Shown here one piece after another: positions 18,611 through 29,783 of a stretch of 64,000 nt of DNA. The stretch is taken from positions 101,352 to 165,351 of the forward strand of contig NZ_BNAW01000014.1 of NCBI RefSeq assembly GCF_014654205.1, written 5' to 3'. Position 1 is the first letter of the stretch. Each line of letters starts with the position of its first letter. Origin of the DNA: Amycolatopsis bullii. GTDB taxonomy: Bacteria; Actinomycetota; Actinomycetes; Mycobacteriales; Pseudonocardiaceae. The notes under the pieces were generated by a model. That model was given only the letters and a program-made list of their open reading frames with translations. It had not been told where the DNA came from and did no database searches. Made by a program: the position numbers and the translations under genes.

Positions 18611-19488
18611 GCCGACGCCCCCGCCGCCACGGCGACGGCCTTCACGTAGTCGCCGTAACCGGACTTCGCGAGCTTTTCGCCCAGCGCGTAGCACTCGTAG
18701 GCGGTGATGAAGCCCATCCGCAGCGCGATTTCCTCGAGGCAGGCGATCCGCACGCCGGTGCGGTGTTCCAGCACCTGCACGAACTGGCCGGCTTCCAGCA
18801 GCGAGTCGTGCGTGCCGGTGTCGAGCCAGGCGAACCCGCGGCTGAGCTCGACCAGCGTGGCGCGGTCCTGGCGCACGTACGTGAGGTTGACGTCGGTGAT
18901 CTCGAGCTCACCGCGCGCCGACGGCTTCAGCCCGGCCGCGATGTCGACGACCTGGTTGTCGTAGAAGTACAGGCCGGTGATCGCCTTGTTGGAGCGCGGC
19001 TTCAGCGGCTTTTCCTCGATGGTGATCAGCTTGCCGGTCTCGTCGACCTCGCCGACGCCGTAGCGCTGGGGGTCCTTGACCGGGTAGCCGAACAGGACGC
19101 AGCCATCGAGTTCGCGCACGGCCTGCTGCAGGCGGCCGGAGAAGCCCTGGCCGTAGAAGATGTTGTCGCCTAGGACGAGCGCCACGTCGTCGTCGCCGAT
19201 GAAATCCGCGCCGATCACGAAGGCCTCGGCCAGCCCGTTCGGGCTCGGCTGCTCGGCGTAGGAGAACGAGACGCCGAACTGGTCGCCGTTGCCCAGCAGC
19301 CTGCGGAACATCGGCAGGTCGGTGGGGGTGGAGATGACTAGGATCTCGCGGATCCCGGCCAGCATCAGCACCGAGATCGGGTAGTAGACCATCGGCTTGT
19401 CGTAGACCGGCAGCAGCTGCTTGGACACCGCCTGGGTGATCGGGTGCAGGCGTGTCCCGCTGCCTCCGGCCAGCACGATGCCCTTCAT
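18607..19488 (-). CDS. rfbA: Glucose-1-phosphate thymidylyltransferase RmlA
   Basis: 293 aa, full length. [12 protein letters not shown] nucleotide loop, [22 protein letters not shown] and the [11 protein letters not shown] block are diagnostic. It makes dTDP-glucose from dTTP and glucose-1-phosphate, the first step to dTDP-deoxysugars. It stands alone, 3.5 kb from the glycan operon that has the RmlC-like gene; rmlB and rmlD are not in the window. Its stop overlaps the htpX stop by 4 bp. Confidence 0.93.
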   Translation of the reverse strand: MKGIVLAGGSGTRLHPITQAVSKQLLPVYDKPMVYYPISVLMLAGIREILVISTPTDLPMFRRLLGNGDQFGVSFSYAEQPSPNGLAEAFVIGADFIGDDDVALVLGDNIFYGQGFSGRLQQAVRELDGCVLFGYPVKDPQRYGVGEVDETGKLITIEEKPLKPRSNKAITGLYFYDNQVVDIAAGLKPSARGELEITDVNLTYVRQDRATLVELSRGFAWLDTGTHDSLLEAGQFVQVLEHRTGVRIACLEEIALRMGFITAYECYALGEKLAKSGYGDYVKAVAVAAGASA

Positions 19489-19540
19489 GGACGGCCTCCC
19501 TTTCGGCGTTGCTGAGACCTCCCCACCCTACGGGCCGCCG

Positions 19541-19682
19541 CTAGGGCCTGTATCGAAGTAGTCTCCGGCGGCTTGAGCTGGAGTTGACCGTGCTGGGCGT
19601 GTCGGCGGCCGAGATAGGTGAGCCACTATCCACATCGCAGCCATCGACGAATGGCTCTGACCGACTTCGATACAGGCCCTAG
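19541..19682. mobile_element. Small IS5-like non-autonomous element (MITE/remnant) with CTAG flanks
   Basis: 15-bp perfect terminal inverted repeats GGCCTGTATCGAAGT at 19545-19559 and (reversed) 19664-19678 enclose 104 bp. CTAG is present directly outside each end (19541-19544, 19679-19682), as for the 4-bp YTAR target of IS5-group elements. No transposase frame fits, so it is a MITE or a deleted IS. The right CTAG includes the stop codon of the adjacent BNR-repeat gene, leaving that protein intact. Confidence 0.7.
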
Positions 19683-20806
19683 AAGGCCGGTCCCTTGCCG
19701 AAGTAGGCCTTGCAGCCGGCGTTGTTCTCGGTCGCGATCTCCAGCACGTTCCGGCCGTCGTCCACCGGCAGCAGGGTCGAGGAGTAGTTGGGGCACCAGT
19801 TGTTCCAGATGCCGCTGATGTGCACCGGGGCCGGCAGTTCGTACCAGTGGCCGCTGCCGAAGTCGTCGTTCGCCAGCAGGACCTGGCCGTTCTGCGGCTG
19901 CGGCACGCCCTTCGCGTCGGTGTAGATCTGCCCGACCATGACGATCCGCACCCCGTTCGGGCCGCCGGGGAACAGCGTGATCGTCTGCGCGTGCTGGAAG
20001 TAGTTGCCGTTGGCGGTGTCGACGCGGGTGCCGGGGTCACCGGGGTCGCCCCAGTTGGCGCCGTCGTCGGAGATCTTGAAGTACGGGTCGCAGTAGCGGT
20101 CGCGGAAGTTGCAGATCTCGTAGGCGAAGTAGTAGCGGCCGTCGGGCAGCCGGCGGATGATCGGCATGCCCGGCCGGACGCGGTCCGGCGGGATCGCCAC
20201 GGTGAGCTGCTTGGTGCCCCAGTTCACGCCGTCGGTCGAGGCGACCCGGTTGAGCACCTGCGCGTACTTCGGCGCCTGCGTCTCGTCGGCGAAGTGGAGC
20301 CAGAGCGTGCCGCCGGCGTCGACGGTGAACTCGGGCTCCCAGATGCCGTCGATGTTGTGCGACCGGGCGGCCTCGGACAGGAAGCTCCACGAGCGGCCGC
20401 CGTCCTTGCTGGCCCAGACGCGGATCCCGATGCGGCGCAGCGGCCCGGCGTCCTGCCGGTAGGAGGCGGCCCACAGCAGCGTGCCGGCGCGGAGCCTGCC
20501 GACGCGCACCGGCAGTTCGTAGACGGTGCCGCAGCACATGCCGGACCGGCCCTCGGGGTCGCGGATCGCGCCGATTTCGTGGAACGACTCGCCTTCGTCG
20601 GTGCTCTCCAGGACGGGTGTGAACTTGCCGTCGGCGTCTTCGCTGGTCAGGGTGGCGATGATGCGCCCGCGGCCGTGCTCCAGCCGGATCAAGCGCGCGT
20701 ACGCGCCGAAGCCGGGGACGAGCTGCTTGCGCTCGGCCGCGCTCGCCGGGGTCAGCAGCGAGGCGACGGCGGCGAGCGTCAGCACGAAGGCCAGCGAACG
20801 GCGCAA
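19679..20806 (-). CDS. Secreted sialidase-superfamily (BNR/Asp-box) protein
   Basis: About 375 aa with a Sec signal (RRSLAFVLTLAAVASLL...ASA). Three Asp-box-like repeats, STDEGESF, SKDGGRSW and SDDGANW, mark a six-bladed sialidase-fold propeller. Paired Cys (CC, C...C) suggest export. The Arg triad and RIP motif of true sialidases are not clear, so it may be another glycoside hydrolase or a lectin. The TTG at 20806 with GGAGGGGG 5 bases upstream is preferred; a GTG at 20821 lacks a ribosome site. Its stop codon lies in the CTAG target of the inserted small element. Confidence 0.75.
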   Translation of the reverse strand: MRRSLAFVLTLAAVASLLTPASAAERKQLVPGFGAYARLIRLEHGRGRIIATLTSEDADGKFTPVLESTDEGESFHEIGAIRDPEGRSGMCCGTVYELPVRVGRLRAGTLLWAASYRQDAGPLRRIGIRVWASKDGGRSWSFLSEAARSHNIDGIWEPEFTVDAGGTLWLHFADETQAPKYAQVLNRVASTDGVNWGTKQLTVAIPPDRVRPGMPIIRRLPDGRYYFAYEICNFRDRYCDPYFKISDDGANWGDPGDPGTRVDTANGNYFQHAQTITLFPGGPNGVRIVMVGQIYTDAKGVPQPQNGQVLLANDDFGSGHWYELPAPVHISGIWNNWCPNYSSTLLPVDDGRNVLEIATENNAGCKAYFGKGPAF

Positions 20807-20948
20807 CTCGACCCCCTCCACGCGGTGTCCGCGCGATTACAGCACGACCGGGCGACGGTCACCGGGCGCATTCACGCGTTCGGGTAACGCTCTCGCTGCC
20901 GGAGCCGAAAGATCACCGGAGGGGCCGCGGTGGTCCCGAGGGGGAAAG

Positions 20949-21623
20949 ATGAAGATCCGGCTGGGCGGCGCGCTGCTGCTCCTGGTCCTGGCATCGGCGT
21001 GCGCGCCGTCGAGCGGCTACGGCGAGATCGTCGCGGAGCCGACCTACGAGCCCGCCCTGCCGACGCCCACGTCGACCGCGCCGCCGGTGCCGCGCGAGGT
21101 GCCGACGGAGACGCACTCGGGCTCGGAAAGCGGCGAGTTCCAGACCACGTGGCCGGCGGACCAGGTGGGCTTCTTCACGTTCGACTGCCCCAAGTGCACG
21201 GCCAACGTGATCGTCGACACCGACGGCGGCGACCACAGCCTCGTCAACGCCATCGGCGCCTACAAGGGCACGAAGTGGATGAACACGCAGCCGGACCGCC
21301 CGGTGAAGCGGGTGACGGTCCACGCGAACGCCCCCTGGACGGCGACGATCTCGGACCACCGGAGCCTCCCGATGGCGGAGAGCGGCAAGGACACGGCCGG
21401 CAAGGGCGAAGCGGTGCTGAAGCTCCCGGCGGGCGTGAGCCGCATCAAGTTCACGGCGAAAACCCGCGGCAACATCGGCCTCTGGGTGATGGCGACGTCC
21501 ATCATCGACCGCGACCTGATCCTCAACCAGATCGGCGACGTGCAGGTCGAGCGGGACGTCGAGGGTCCGGCGTACCTGCAGGTCGTGGGTTACGAGGCCG
21601 GCTGGACGGTGACGCCGTCCTGA
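20949..21623 (+). CDS. Putative lipoprotein, unknown function
   Basis: 224 aa. Signal with lipobox LASAC (lipid-modified C18), then a Pro/Thr-rich linker and a compact beta-rich domain with a CPKC pair. The domain has DTDGGDHSLVN and HANAPWTATISD blocks reminiscent of extracytoplasmic beta-sandwich domains. I do not recognise a family. ATG at 20949 follows GAGGGGGAAAG. The long upstream open frame is not translated protein-like. Confidence 0.7.
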   Translation: MKIRLGGALLLLVLASACAPSSGYGEIVAEPTYEPALPTPTSTAPPVPREVPTETHSGSESGEFQTTWPADQVGFFTFDCPKCTANVIVDTDGGDHSLVNAIGAYKGTKWMNTQPDRPVKRVTVHANAPWTATISDHRSLPMAESGKDTAGKGEAVLKLPAGVSRIKFTAKTRGNIGLWVMATSIIDRDLILNQIGDVQVERDVEGPAYLQVVGYEAGWTVTPS

Positions 21624-21650
21624 GCGGGCACCCGGCGACCGGGTGCCCGC
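21624..21650. terminator. Bidirectional terminator hairpin
   Basis: Perfect 12-bp stem GCGGGCACCCGG / CCGGGTGCCCGC with a 3-nt loop, directly after the lipoprotein stop and just before the yajQ stop on the other strand. Confidence 0.75.
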
Positions 21651-21657
21651 GGCGGCG

Positions 21658-22149
21658 TCACCGGTAGTTGGTGAACTGCAGCGCGATCTCGAAGTCCTTG
21701 CCCTTCAGCAGGGCGATGACCTCCTGCAGCTGGTCCTTCTTCTTGCCCGACACCCGCAGCTGGTCGCCCTGGATCTGGGCTTGGACGCCCTTGGGGCCTT
21801 CGTCGCGGATGAACTTGGCGATCTGCTTCGCCTTGTCCGACGCGATGCCCTGCAGGATCTTGCCGGAGATCTTGTAGATCTTGCCCGACAGCGCCGGCTC
21901 GCCGGCTTCGAAGGCCTTCAGCGAGATGTTGCGCTTGATCAGCTTCTCCTTGAACACCTCGACCGCGGCCAGCGCGCGCTCCTCGGTCTCGGACTCGATC
22001 GTGAGCGCCTCCTCGCCGGCCCAGTTGATCGTCGTGCCGGTGCCGCGGAAGTCGAACCGCGTGCCCAGCTCCTTGCTCGCCTGGTTGAGCGCGTTGTCCA
22101 CCTCCTGGCGGTCGACCTTGCTCACGACGTCGAAAGAGGGATCCGCCAC
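21658..22149 (-). CDS. yajQ: YajQ-family nucleotide-binding protein
   Basis: 163 aa, normal length. [36 protein letters not shown] and the end block LQFTNYR are diagnostic of YajQ (DUF520), two ferredoxin-like domains that bind RNA/nucleotides; a Xanthomonas homologue binds cyclic di-GMP. A GGDEF/EAL protein lies 5 kb away, but nothing links them directly. Confidence 0.92.
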   Translation of the reverse strand: MADPSFDVVSKVDRQEVDNALNQASKELGTRFDFRGTGTTINWAGEEALTIESETEERALAAVEVFKEKLIKRNISLKAFEAGEPALSGKIYKISGKILQGIASDKAKQIAKFIRDEGPKGVQAQIQGDQLRVSGKKKDQLQEVIALLKGKDFEIALQFTNYR

Positions 22150-22221
22150 GTGTCCTCACACCTCGTACTCGCTTGTCAGGGGCCACCCAGCCTAGCCCCT
22201 GTCACCCGACGGGTATCCCGG

Positions 22222-22252
22222 TTGACCCCTGCTCGGGGGCGTTGGGTAAGCT
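22222..22252 (+). promoter_or_regulatory. Likely tRNA-Tyr promoter
   Basis: TTGACC (22222-22227) and TAAGCT (22247-22252), spacing 19, or GGTAAG at 17. It is 27 bases before the tRNA and is the only sigma-70-like pair in the gap. Confidence 0.5.
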
Positions 22253-22278
22253 TCTGTCCGGCCGGTGAGACCGGCCTG

Positions 22279-22361
22279 GGCGGGTTACCCGAGTGGCCAA
22301 AGGGGACTGGCTGTAAACCAGTTGGCTTACGCCTACGGGGGTTCGAATCCCTCACCCGCCA
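22279..22361 (+). tRNA. tyrT: tRNA-Tyr (anticodon GTA)
   Basis: 83 nt with acceptor GGCGGGT pairing ACCCGCC, anticodon loop CTGTAAA in a GACTGG/CCAGTT-type stem, a long variable arm (class II, as bacterial tRNA-Tyr requires), TTCGAATCC T-loop and discriminator A. CCA is not encoded. Confidence 0.95.
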
Positions 22362-22368
22362 CCCGACG

Positions 22369-22401
22369 AAAAAGGGCTCCGTGAACCACGGAGCCCTTTT
22401 T
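22369..22401. terminator. Strong intrinsic terminator (tRNA-Tyr)
   Basis: 15-bp perfect stem (AAAAAGGGCTCCGTG / CACGGAGCCCTTTTT) with a 3-nt loop and T-run on both strands, so it can serve tRNA-Tyr and back up lon. Confidence 0.9.
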
Positions 22402-22415
22402 CGCGTGAACGGCCG

Positions 22416-22439
22416 GTTTCCCTTGCGGGAGAGGGAAAC
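22416..22439 (-). terminator. Candidate lon terminator hairpin
   Basis: GTTTCCC / GGGAAAC stem with flanking GGCCG pairing, just after the lon stop. No long T-run. Confidence 0.45.
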
Positions 22440-22459
22440 GGCCGCGGCGGCGCTCGGGG

Positions 22460-24862
<2,403 letters not shown>

Positions 24863-24877
24863 GTGCACTCCTCGTGT

Positions 24878-24900
24878 AGTTGAGTCTGCCTAGCTCAACT
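24878..24900 (-). promoter_or_regulatory. HAIR-like inverted repeat (HspR site) of lon
   Basis: AGTTGAGT-N7-GCTCAACT, an 8-bp inverted repeat differing at one pair from perfect. It matches the HAIR form CTTGAGT-N7-ACTCAAG that HspR binds at Streptomyces dnaK, clpB and lon. It lies 16-38 bases before the lon start codon. Confidence 0.75.
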
Positions 24901-24930
24901 CTCCGATGGGTGCGTTTGTTTCCGATGGTG

Positions 24931-24948
24931 CGTTCGCCCACAGCGATC
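24931..24948 (-). promoter_or_regulatory. ClgR-like activator site of lon
   Basis: CGTTCGCCCACAGCGATC matches the published ClgR consensus WNNWCGCYNANRGCGWWS at 17 of 18 positions. It is 69-86 bases before the lon start, upstream of the HAIR-like repeat, where an activator would sit. Confidence 0.6.
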
Positions 24949-24962
24949 GCGATAACCGCAGG

Positions 24963-25817
24963 TCAGCGCCCTGGTTTCGCCGCGACGGCGCACCACGCGA
25001 ACGGCCGGGCCTCCGCCTCGAGGGCGTTGATCTTCCGGTCCGGCCGCCAGTCCGGCAGGTGCACGATGCCCGGCTCGAGCAGCGGCCAGTCGCCGAAGAG
25101 CGGCTCGATTTCTTCGCGGTTGCGCAGCCAGACCGGGTTGCTCGTCTTCCGGTACTGCTCGACGAACCAGCGCAGCCCTTCGAGCATTTCGCCGGTGCCG
25201 TCGCCTTCGCTCATCTGCGAAATCGCCAGCCAGCTGCCCGGCGCGAGCGCGTCCCGGTACGTCGCCAGCAGCCCTTCCGGGTCGTCGTCGGGCCCGACGA
25301 AGTGCAGCACCGCCGCCATGATCAGGCAGACCGGCTGCGAGAAGTCGATGAGCCGCCGCGTCTCCTCGGCACGCAGCACCGACTTCGCGTCCCGCATGTC
25401 GGCCTGGACGATCCCGGCCCACTCGGTCGCCATGCCCTCTTCGAGGATGAGCGTCGCGTGGGCGACGGCGACCGGCTCGTAGTCGACGTAGACGACCTTC
25501 GCGTCGTGGTCCTCGGGCAGCTCCGCCTCGACGACCTCGTGCACGTTCCCGGCCGTCGGCACGCCCGAGCCGAGGTCGATGAACTGGCGGATCCCGGCCC
25601 GCAGCGCCGCCCGCACCGCACGGTTCATGAACTCGCGGTTCTGCTTCGACCCCGGCCGCACCAGCGGCCACTGCTGCTCCATGCGCCGGCCGAACTCGCG
25701 GTCCACGGCCCAGTTCTGGGTACCGCCCAGGTACCAGTCGTAGATCCGGGCCGCGGACGGCTTCTCGGTGTCGACACCCTCGGGCGCTCTCGGCGCGGAA
25801 TCCCGCTGGTCGGTCAC
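24963..25817 (-). CDS. DUF574-family SAM-dependent methyltransferase
   Basis: 284 aa. PSAARIYDWYLGGTQNWA, FIDLGSGVPTAGNVHE and VVYVDYEPVAVAHA are the standard DUF574 (Methyltransf_19) blocks, a family expanded in actinomycetes. SAM is bound at DLGSG. Natural substrates are unknown. Monocistronic, about 100 bp from lon and 71 bp from the GNAT gene. Confidence 0.88.
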   Translation of the reverse strand: MTDQRDSAPRAPEGVDTEKPSAARIYDWYLGGTQNWAVDREFGRRMEQQWPLVRPGSKQNREFMNRAVRAALRAGIRQFIDLGSGVPTAGNVHEVVEAELPEDHDAKVVYVDYEPVAVAHATLILEEGMATEWAGIVQADMRDAKSVLRAEETRRLIDFSQPVCLIMAAVLHFVGPDDDPEGLLATYRDALAPGSWLAISQMSEGDGTGEMLEGLRWFVEQYRKTSNPVWLRNREEIEPLFGDWPLLEPGIVHLPDWRPDRKINALEAEARPFAWCAVAAKPGR

Positions 25818-25888
25818 TTCAGGCTCCCCTCGCTGGCGGCGAGGGTCAGCCTATAAGCCCCGGCCGGACCGGGTAATCCACCAGTAGT

Positions 25889-26827
25889 TCACCGAACAGC
25901 CGGTCGACGCTGCCAGTACGTCCACAGCGGGCGGTACCCCTGCGCGTACCAGAACGGCGTCGAGAGCGGGTTCGCCGCGGCGTGGTGCAGCAGGACGACG
26001 TCGGCGCCTTCTTCGTCGAGAACGTGGTGGGCGTGCGCGGCCAGCGCGGTGCCGACGCCGGACGACCGCGCCGTCTCCGCGACGGCCAGCGACGACAGGT
26101 AGCCGACGCGGTCCGCGGCGACGCGGTCGCTGATCCAGCCGGTCTCGCCGGGGTGCTGGACGTTCACCATGCCGAGCGGACGGCCGTACAGCTCGGCGAT
26201 CCACAGCGGCGGCTCCGGCCGGTTCAGCTGCTCCGCGAGGTCCTTGGCCATGATGTCCTCGACACCCTTGCGGAAGTTGACCGTGCCGTACTGCGCGTCG
26301 AAGGTGTGCAGTTCCAGGCCCAGCTCGACGGCGGTGTCGAGGTCCCCCGGCTCGGCGCGGCGGATCTTGACGCCGGGTGTGCCGCGCGGGCCGGCCGGGA
26401 TCATCCGCTCCGCCGGGCGGACCGCGATCACCCGCAGCGGCGCGAAGCCGTGGTGCAGCATTTCGCGCGTTCCGGCGGCGTCGCGGCTCGCCCGCGGGAC
26501 GATCGCCGCCGTCTCCGTGTCACCCGGCTCGGCGACGGCGCGCAGATGTTCATCCCATCGGGTGAGGAGGGCGTCGAGGGCCTCGGCCGGCCGCGGGCCG
26601 GCGAGCTGAAGGTCGAGGCGGTGCTCGGTCAGCGCCCGCCACGGCGCGTTGGGTGCGTCCTGGTCGACCTGGATGCGCGAGGCGAGGGCGGAGGCGGCGG
26701 AATCACCCGTCGCGACCTCCAGCACCACCGCGTTTTCCGCTGCTTCGAAGGGAGTCGAGCCGGGGAGGAGGGAGTCCACCGCCGCGAGCCGCGCCGCGTG
26801 TTCGGTGGCAATCACGTCGCTGTGCAT
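25889..26827 (-). CDS. GNAT-family N-acetyltransferase
   Basis: 312 aa. The C-terminal GNAT domain has VGYLSSLAVAETARSSGVGTALAAHA (acetyl-CoA pyrophosphate loop R/Q-x-x-G-x-G/A variant RSSGVG) and HHAAANPLSTPFWYAQGYRPLW. The N-terminal ~150 residues form a divergent second GNAT-like half. Substrate unknown. Divergent from the GGDEF/EAL gene. Confidence 0.8.
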   Translation of the reverse strand: MHSDVIATEHAARLAAVDSLLPGSTPFEAAENAVVLEVATGDSAASALASRIQVDQDAPNAPWRALTEHRLDLQLAGPRPAEALDALLTRWDEHLRAVAEPGDTETAAIVPRASRDAAGTREMLHHGFAPLRVIAVRPAERMIPAGPRGTPGVKIRRAEPGDLDTAVELGLELHTFDAQYGTVNFRKGVEDIMAKDLAEQLNRPEPPLWIAELYGRPLGMVNVQHPGETGWISDRVAADRVGYLSSLAVAETARSSGVGTALAAHAHHVLDEEGADVVLLHHAAANPLSTPFWYAQGYRPLWTYWQRRPAVR

Positions 26828-26932
26828 GACGCCATTGAAGCGCTACCCGCCGCCGTGTGCGTGGAGAACCGCCTCGATTACGACACCTGCCCTTTCACCC
26901 CTTGGTCCACGCAGGTCAGCGCGTTCGAGGCA

Positions 26933-26961
26933 TTGTTAACCCTGGGGTGATCTCCTACTGT
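26933..26961 (+). promoter_or_regulatory. Likely promoter of the EAL-domain gene
   Basis: TTGTTA (26933-26938), 17-bp spacer, TACTGT (26956-26961), giving a leader of about 100 nt before the ATG at 27064. Confidence 0.5.
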
Positions 26962-27063
26962 CTCGAAAGGGACACGGGTACGCCCTACGGGGTACGGTAT
27001 GGCCCTTGTCCACACCCGAAGTCACGGATCAGCACCGGTGGACAAGCCGGGAGGGAAGGTCGG

Positions 27064-29703
27064 ATGCCGGACACCAACGCCCACGGTGACGCCGTCGCGC
27101 AGGCGCAGCCCGGGCCGGGAGCCGCTTCCGGGGCACCACCCGTCTCCGCCGAAGCCCGCACCGACGAACGCCGCTTCCGCGTCTACACCTTCGCCGTGCT
27201 GAGCCTCGGGCTCGTCGCCGCGTTCGCGGTCGGCTCGTGGCTGCCGTTCCACTGGGACGACCGGCTGCTGTGGGTCGGGCCCGTGCTCGCGGTCGCTTTC
27301 CTGCTCGCCGAGCAGCTCGGCATCAACGTCGACGTCCGCAGCGGCATCTCGTGGACGATCTCCTTCACCGAGATCCCGCTCGTCATCGGGTTCTTCGTCG
27401 CGCCGTTCGAGGTCGTGCTGGCCGCGCACCTGGTCGCCGGCATCGGCACGCTGCTCGCCCGCAAGGTCGCCGGGCGCGTCCTCTACAACGCGGGCGCCTT
27501 CCTGCTCGAGATCACCGGTGCCTTCGCGGTCGCCGGGCTGGTCAAGCACGCCGTCGGGACCGGCGACGAGATCCCGTGGGTCGCGGCGCTGGCCGGCACC
27601 CTGACCGCGCCGCTGGTGAGCACCCTGCTCGCGCTGGCCGCGGTCCGCGTGCTGCGGCGCCGCATGCGGGTCAGCACCGCCGTCCGGCTCACCGGGCGGA
27701 TCCTGGTCGTCGGCTTCGTCAACGCCTCCGTCGGCCTCTCCGGCTACCTCGTCATCTCCAGCACGCCCCAGGCGTGGCCGCTGGTGCTCGCCGTCTTCCT
27801 CGGCCTCACCGCGCTGTACTGGGCGTACTCCGACCTGCTGCGCGAGCAGCGGGACATGGAGGCGCTCTCCGACGTCAGCCTGATGGTGGCCCGCTCGGGC
27901 CAGCAGGCCGCGGCGCGCCCGGCCAGCCGCGCCGACGAGCTCGTCGGCGGCGTCGACGTCCGCGAATGGGCGACGATCGCCGAGCGCATCAAGGACCAGC
28001 TCGCCGCCGGCCGCGTGGTGCTGCGGCTCCGGCTGGAACCGAAGGACACCATGCGGGTCGTGGTCGCGGGCGACGACCTGCCGGCCGCCGACCCCGCCGC
28101 CGACGACCCGCTGCTGCGCCTGCCCGGCGCGCACGTCCGGCACTTCCGGATCACCGAGGCCAACCCCGACGTCCGCGCGGCGCTGCTCGACCGCGGCGCG
28201 CAGGAGGCGCTCGTCGTCCCGCTGCGCAGCGCGAACCGGCTGCTCGGCGTGGTCGAGGCGCACGACCGGCTGTCCCGCTGGCGCGGCTTCGGCAAGTACG
28301 ACGTCCAGCTGCTCGGCACCATGGCCAGCCACCTCGCGACGGCGCTGGACAACCGGCGCCTGCTGGCGACGCTGCGCCACGACGCCTACCACGACCCGCA
28401 GACCGGGCACCTCAACCGGCCGGGCTTCCAGCAGGTGGCGAAGGAGCCGCTGCGGGACTTCGCCAACGCCGTGGTGCTGCGGATCGACCTCGACGTCTTC
28501 TCGACGGTCAGCGACGCGCTCGGCTACGCGTGGGCCGACCGGATGGTCGTCGCGGCGGGCCGCCGCATCCGTGACGCGCTCGGCCCCGACGTCCCGCTCG
28601 CCCGGCTCGAAGGCGCGTCCTTCGCGGCGCTGCTCGTCGGCTGCCCGCCGGAAGACGCCCACGCGGCGGCGGTCCGGCTGCGCGAAGAGCTGTCGGCGCC
28701 GTACCCGGTCGACCGGCTGTCGGTCGAGGCGAACGCGATGATCGGCTACGCGACGACGTCCGCGGAGGAACCGGGCGACGTCGTCGACATCGAAGGCCTG
28801 CTGCAGCGGGCGGACGTCGCCGTCCGCGCGACGAAGGGCGGCGAAGAGGTCCGCGGCTACGTGCCGAGCATGGGCCAGATCTTCCTGCGCCGCTTCCAGA
28901 TGGTGACGCAGTTCCGGCAGTCCCTCGAGGACGGCCAGGTCAGCGTGCACTACCAGCCGAAGATCACCCTGCCGAACCGGCAGGTGCAGGGCGTCGAGGC
29001 GCTGGTCCGCTGGGTGCACCCGGAGTTCGGCAGGCTCGGCCCGGACGAGTTCGTTCCCGCCATCGAGGCGGCGGGCCTGATCGGCGTCCTGACGGGGTTC
29101 GTGCTCGGCGAGGCGCTCAAGCGCTGCCGCAAGTGGCTCGACGAGGGCCTGCGGATCTCGGTCGCGGTCAACCTGTCGGTGCGGAACCTGGCCGACGAGG
29201 ACTTCCCGAACAAGGTGGCCCGCGAGCTGGAGCACCACGGCATCCCGCCCGAGCTGCTGACGTTCGAGCTGACCGAGTCCGGCGTGATGTCCGACCCGCA
29301 GAAGGCGCTGCCGATCCTGCGCGAGCTGCACTCGCTGGGCATCACCCTCGCCGTGGACGACTTCGGGACCGGGTACTCGTCGCTGGCCTACCTGCGGCAG
29401 TTGCCGGTCGACCAGGTGAAGATCGACAAGAGCTTCGTCCTCGGCATGGGCACGGACCTCGGCGACCTGGCGGTCGTGCGGTCGATCGTCGAGCTGGGGC
29501 ACTCGCTCGGGCTGACGGTGGTGGCCGAGGGCGTCGAGGAGGACGTGGCGCGCGACCAGCTGGAGGCGATGGGCTGTGACGTCGCCCAGGGCTACCTGAT
29601 CTCGCGGCCGCTGCCGGAGGACCGCCTGGAGGCGTGGCTGCAGGCCCGCACCGCACGCTCGCCGGGGCGGCACTCGGAGACGGTTTTGACCCTGCTGACC
29701 TGA
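27064..29703 (+). CDS. Membrane GAF-degenerate GGDEF-EAL protein, predicted c-di-GMP phosphodiesterase
   Basis: 879 aa. About seven to eight membrane segments (residues ~40-275), a GAF-like sensor (~300-440), a GGDEF-fold domain whose GGDEF signature is replaced by EGASF (516-520), and an EAL domain starting E645-A-L. EAL metal and catalytic positions are present: NLSVRN, ELTES, VDDFGTGYSS, KIDKSF, AEGVE and QGY. It should therefore hydrolyse cyclic di-GMP rather than make it, with the dead GGDEF domain perhaps binding GTP as a regulator. ATG 27064 has GGAGGGAAGG upstream; the frame is open further back but without a ribosome site. Confidence 0.88.
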   Translation: MPDTNAHGDAVAQAQPGPGAASGAPPVSAEARTDERRFRVYTFAVLSLGLVAAFAVGSWLPFHWDDRLLWVGPVLAVAFLLAEQLGINVDVRSGISWTISFTEIPLVIGFFVAPFEVVLAAHLVAGIGTLLARKVAGRVLYNAGAFLLEITGAFAVAGLVKHAVGTGDEIPWVAALAGTLTAPLVSTLLALAAVRVLRRRMRVSTAVRLTGRILVVGFVNASVGLSGYLVISSTPQAWPLVLAVFLGLTALYWAYSDLLREQRDMEALSDVSLMVARSGQQAAARPASRADELVGGVDVREWATIAERIKDQLAAGRVVLRLRLEPKDTMRVVVAGDDLPAADPAADDPLLRLPGAHVRHFRITEANPDVRAALLDRGAQEALVVPLRSANRLLGVVEAHDRLSRWRGFGKYDVQLLGTMASHLATALDNRRLLATLRHDAYHDPQTGHLNRPGFQQVAKEPLRDFANAVVLRIDLDVFSTVSDALGYAWADRMVVAAGRRIRDALGPDVPLARLEGASFAALLVGCPPEDAHAAAVRLREELSAPYPVDRLSVEANAMIGYATTSAEEPGDVVDIEGLLQRADVAVRATKGGEEVRGYVPSMGQIFLRRFQMVTQFRQSLEDGQVSVHYQPKITLPNRQVQGVEALVRWVHPEFGRLGPDEFVPAIEAAGLIGVLTGFVLGEALKRCRKWLDEGLRISVAVNLSVRNLADEDFPNKVARELEHHGIPPELLTFELTESGVMSDPQKALPILRELHSLGITLAVDDFGTGYSSLAYLRQLPVDQVKIDKSFVLGMGTDLGDLAVVRSIVELGHSLGLTVVAEGVEEDVARDQLEAMGCDVAQGYLISRPLPEDRLEAWLQARTARSPGRHSETVLTLLT

Positions 29704-29753
29704 GGTTTTGCGGTTTGGGGACCCCGGTTGCACGGCCGGGTGACGGGGGTTGC

Positions 29754-29759
29754 TAATCT
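29754..29759 (+). promoter_or_regulatory. Extended -10 before tRNA-Thr
   Basis: TGCTAATCT (TG-N-TAATCT) 25 bases before tRNA-Thr; TTGCAC upstream is 20 bases away, so recognition probably relies on the extended -10. Confidence 0.45.
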
Positions 29760-29783
29760 TTCCAAGTCCTCGCGAGAGGCCAG

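Noticed and set aside
19528..20040. Transposase fragment in the small IS5-like element
   Set aside because: The only frame through it is an antisense frame of the BNR gene; no DDE motif or transposase block is present.
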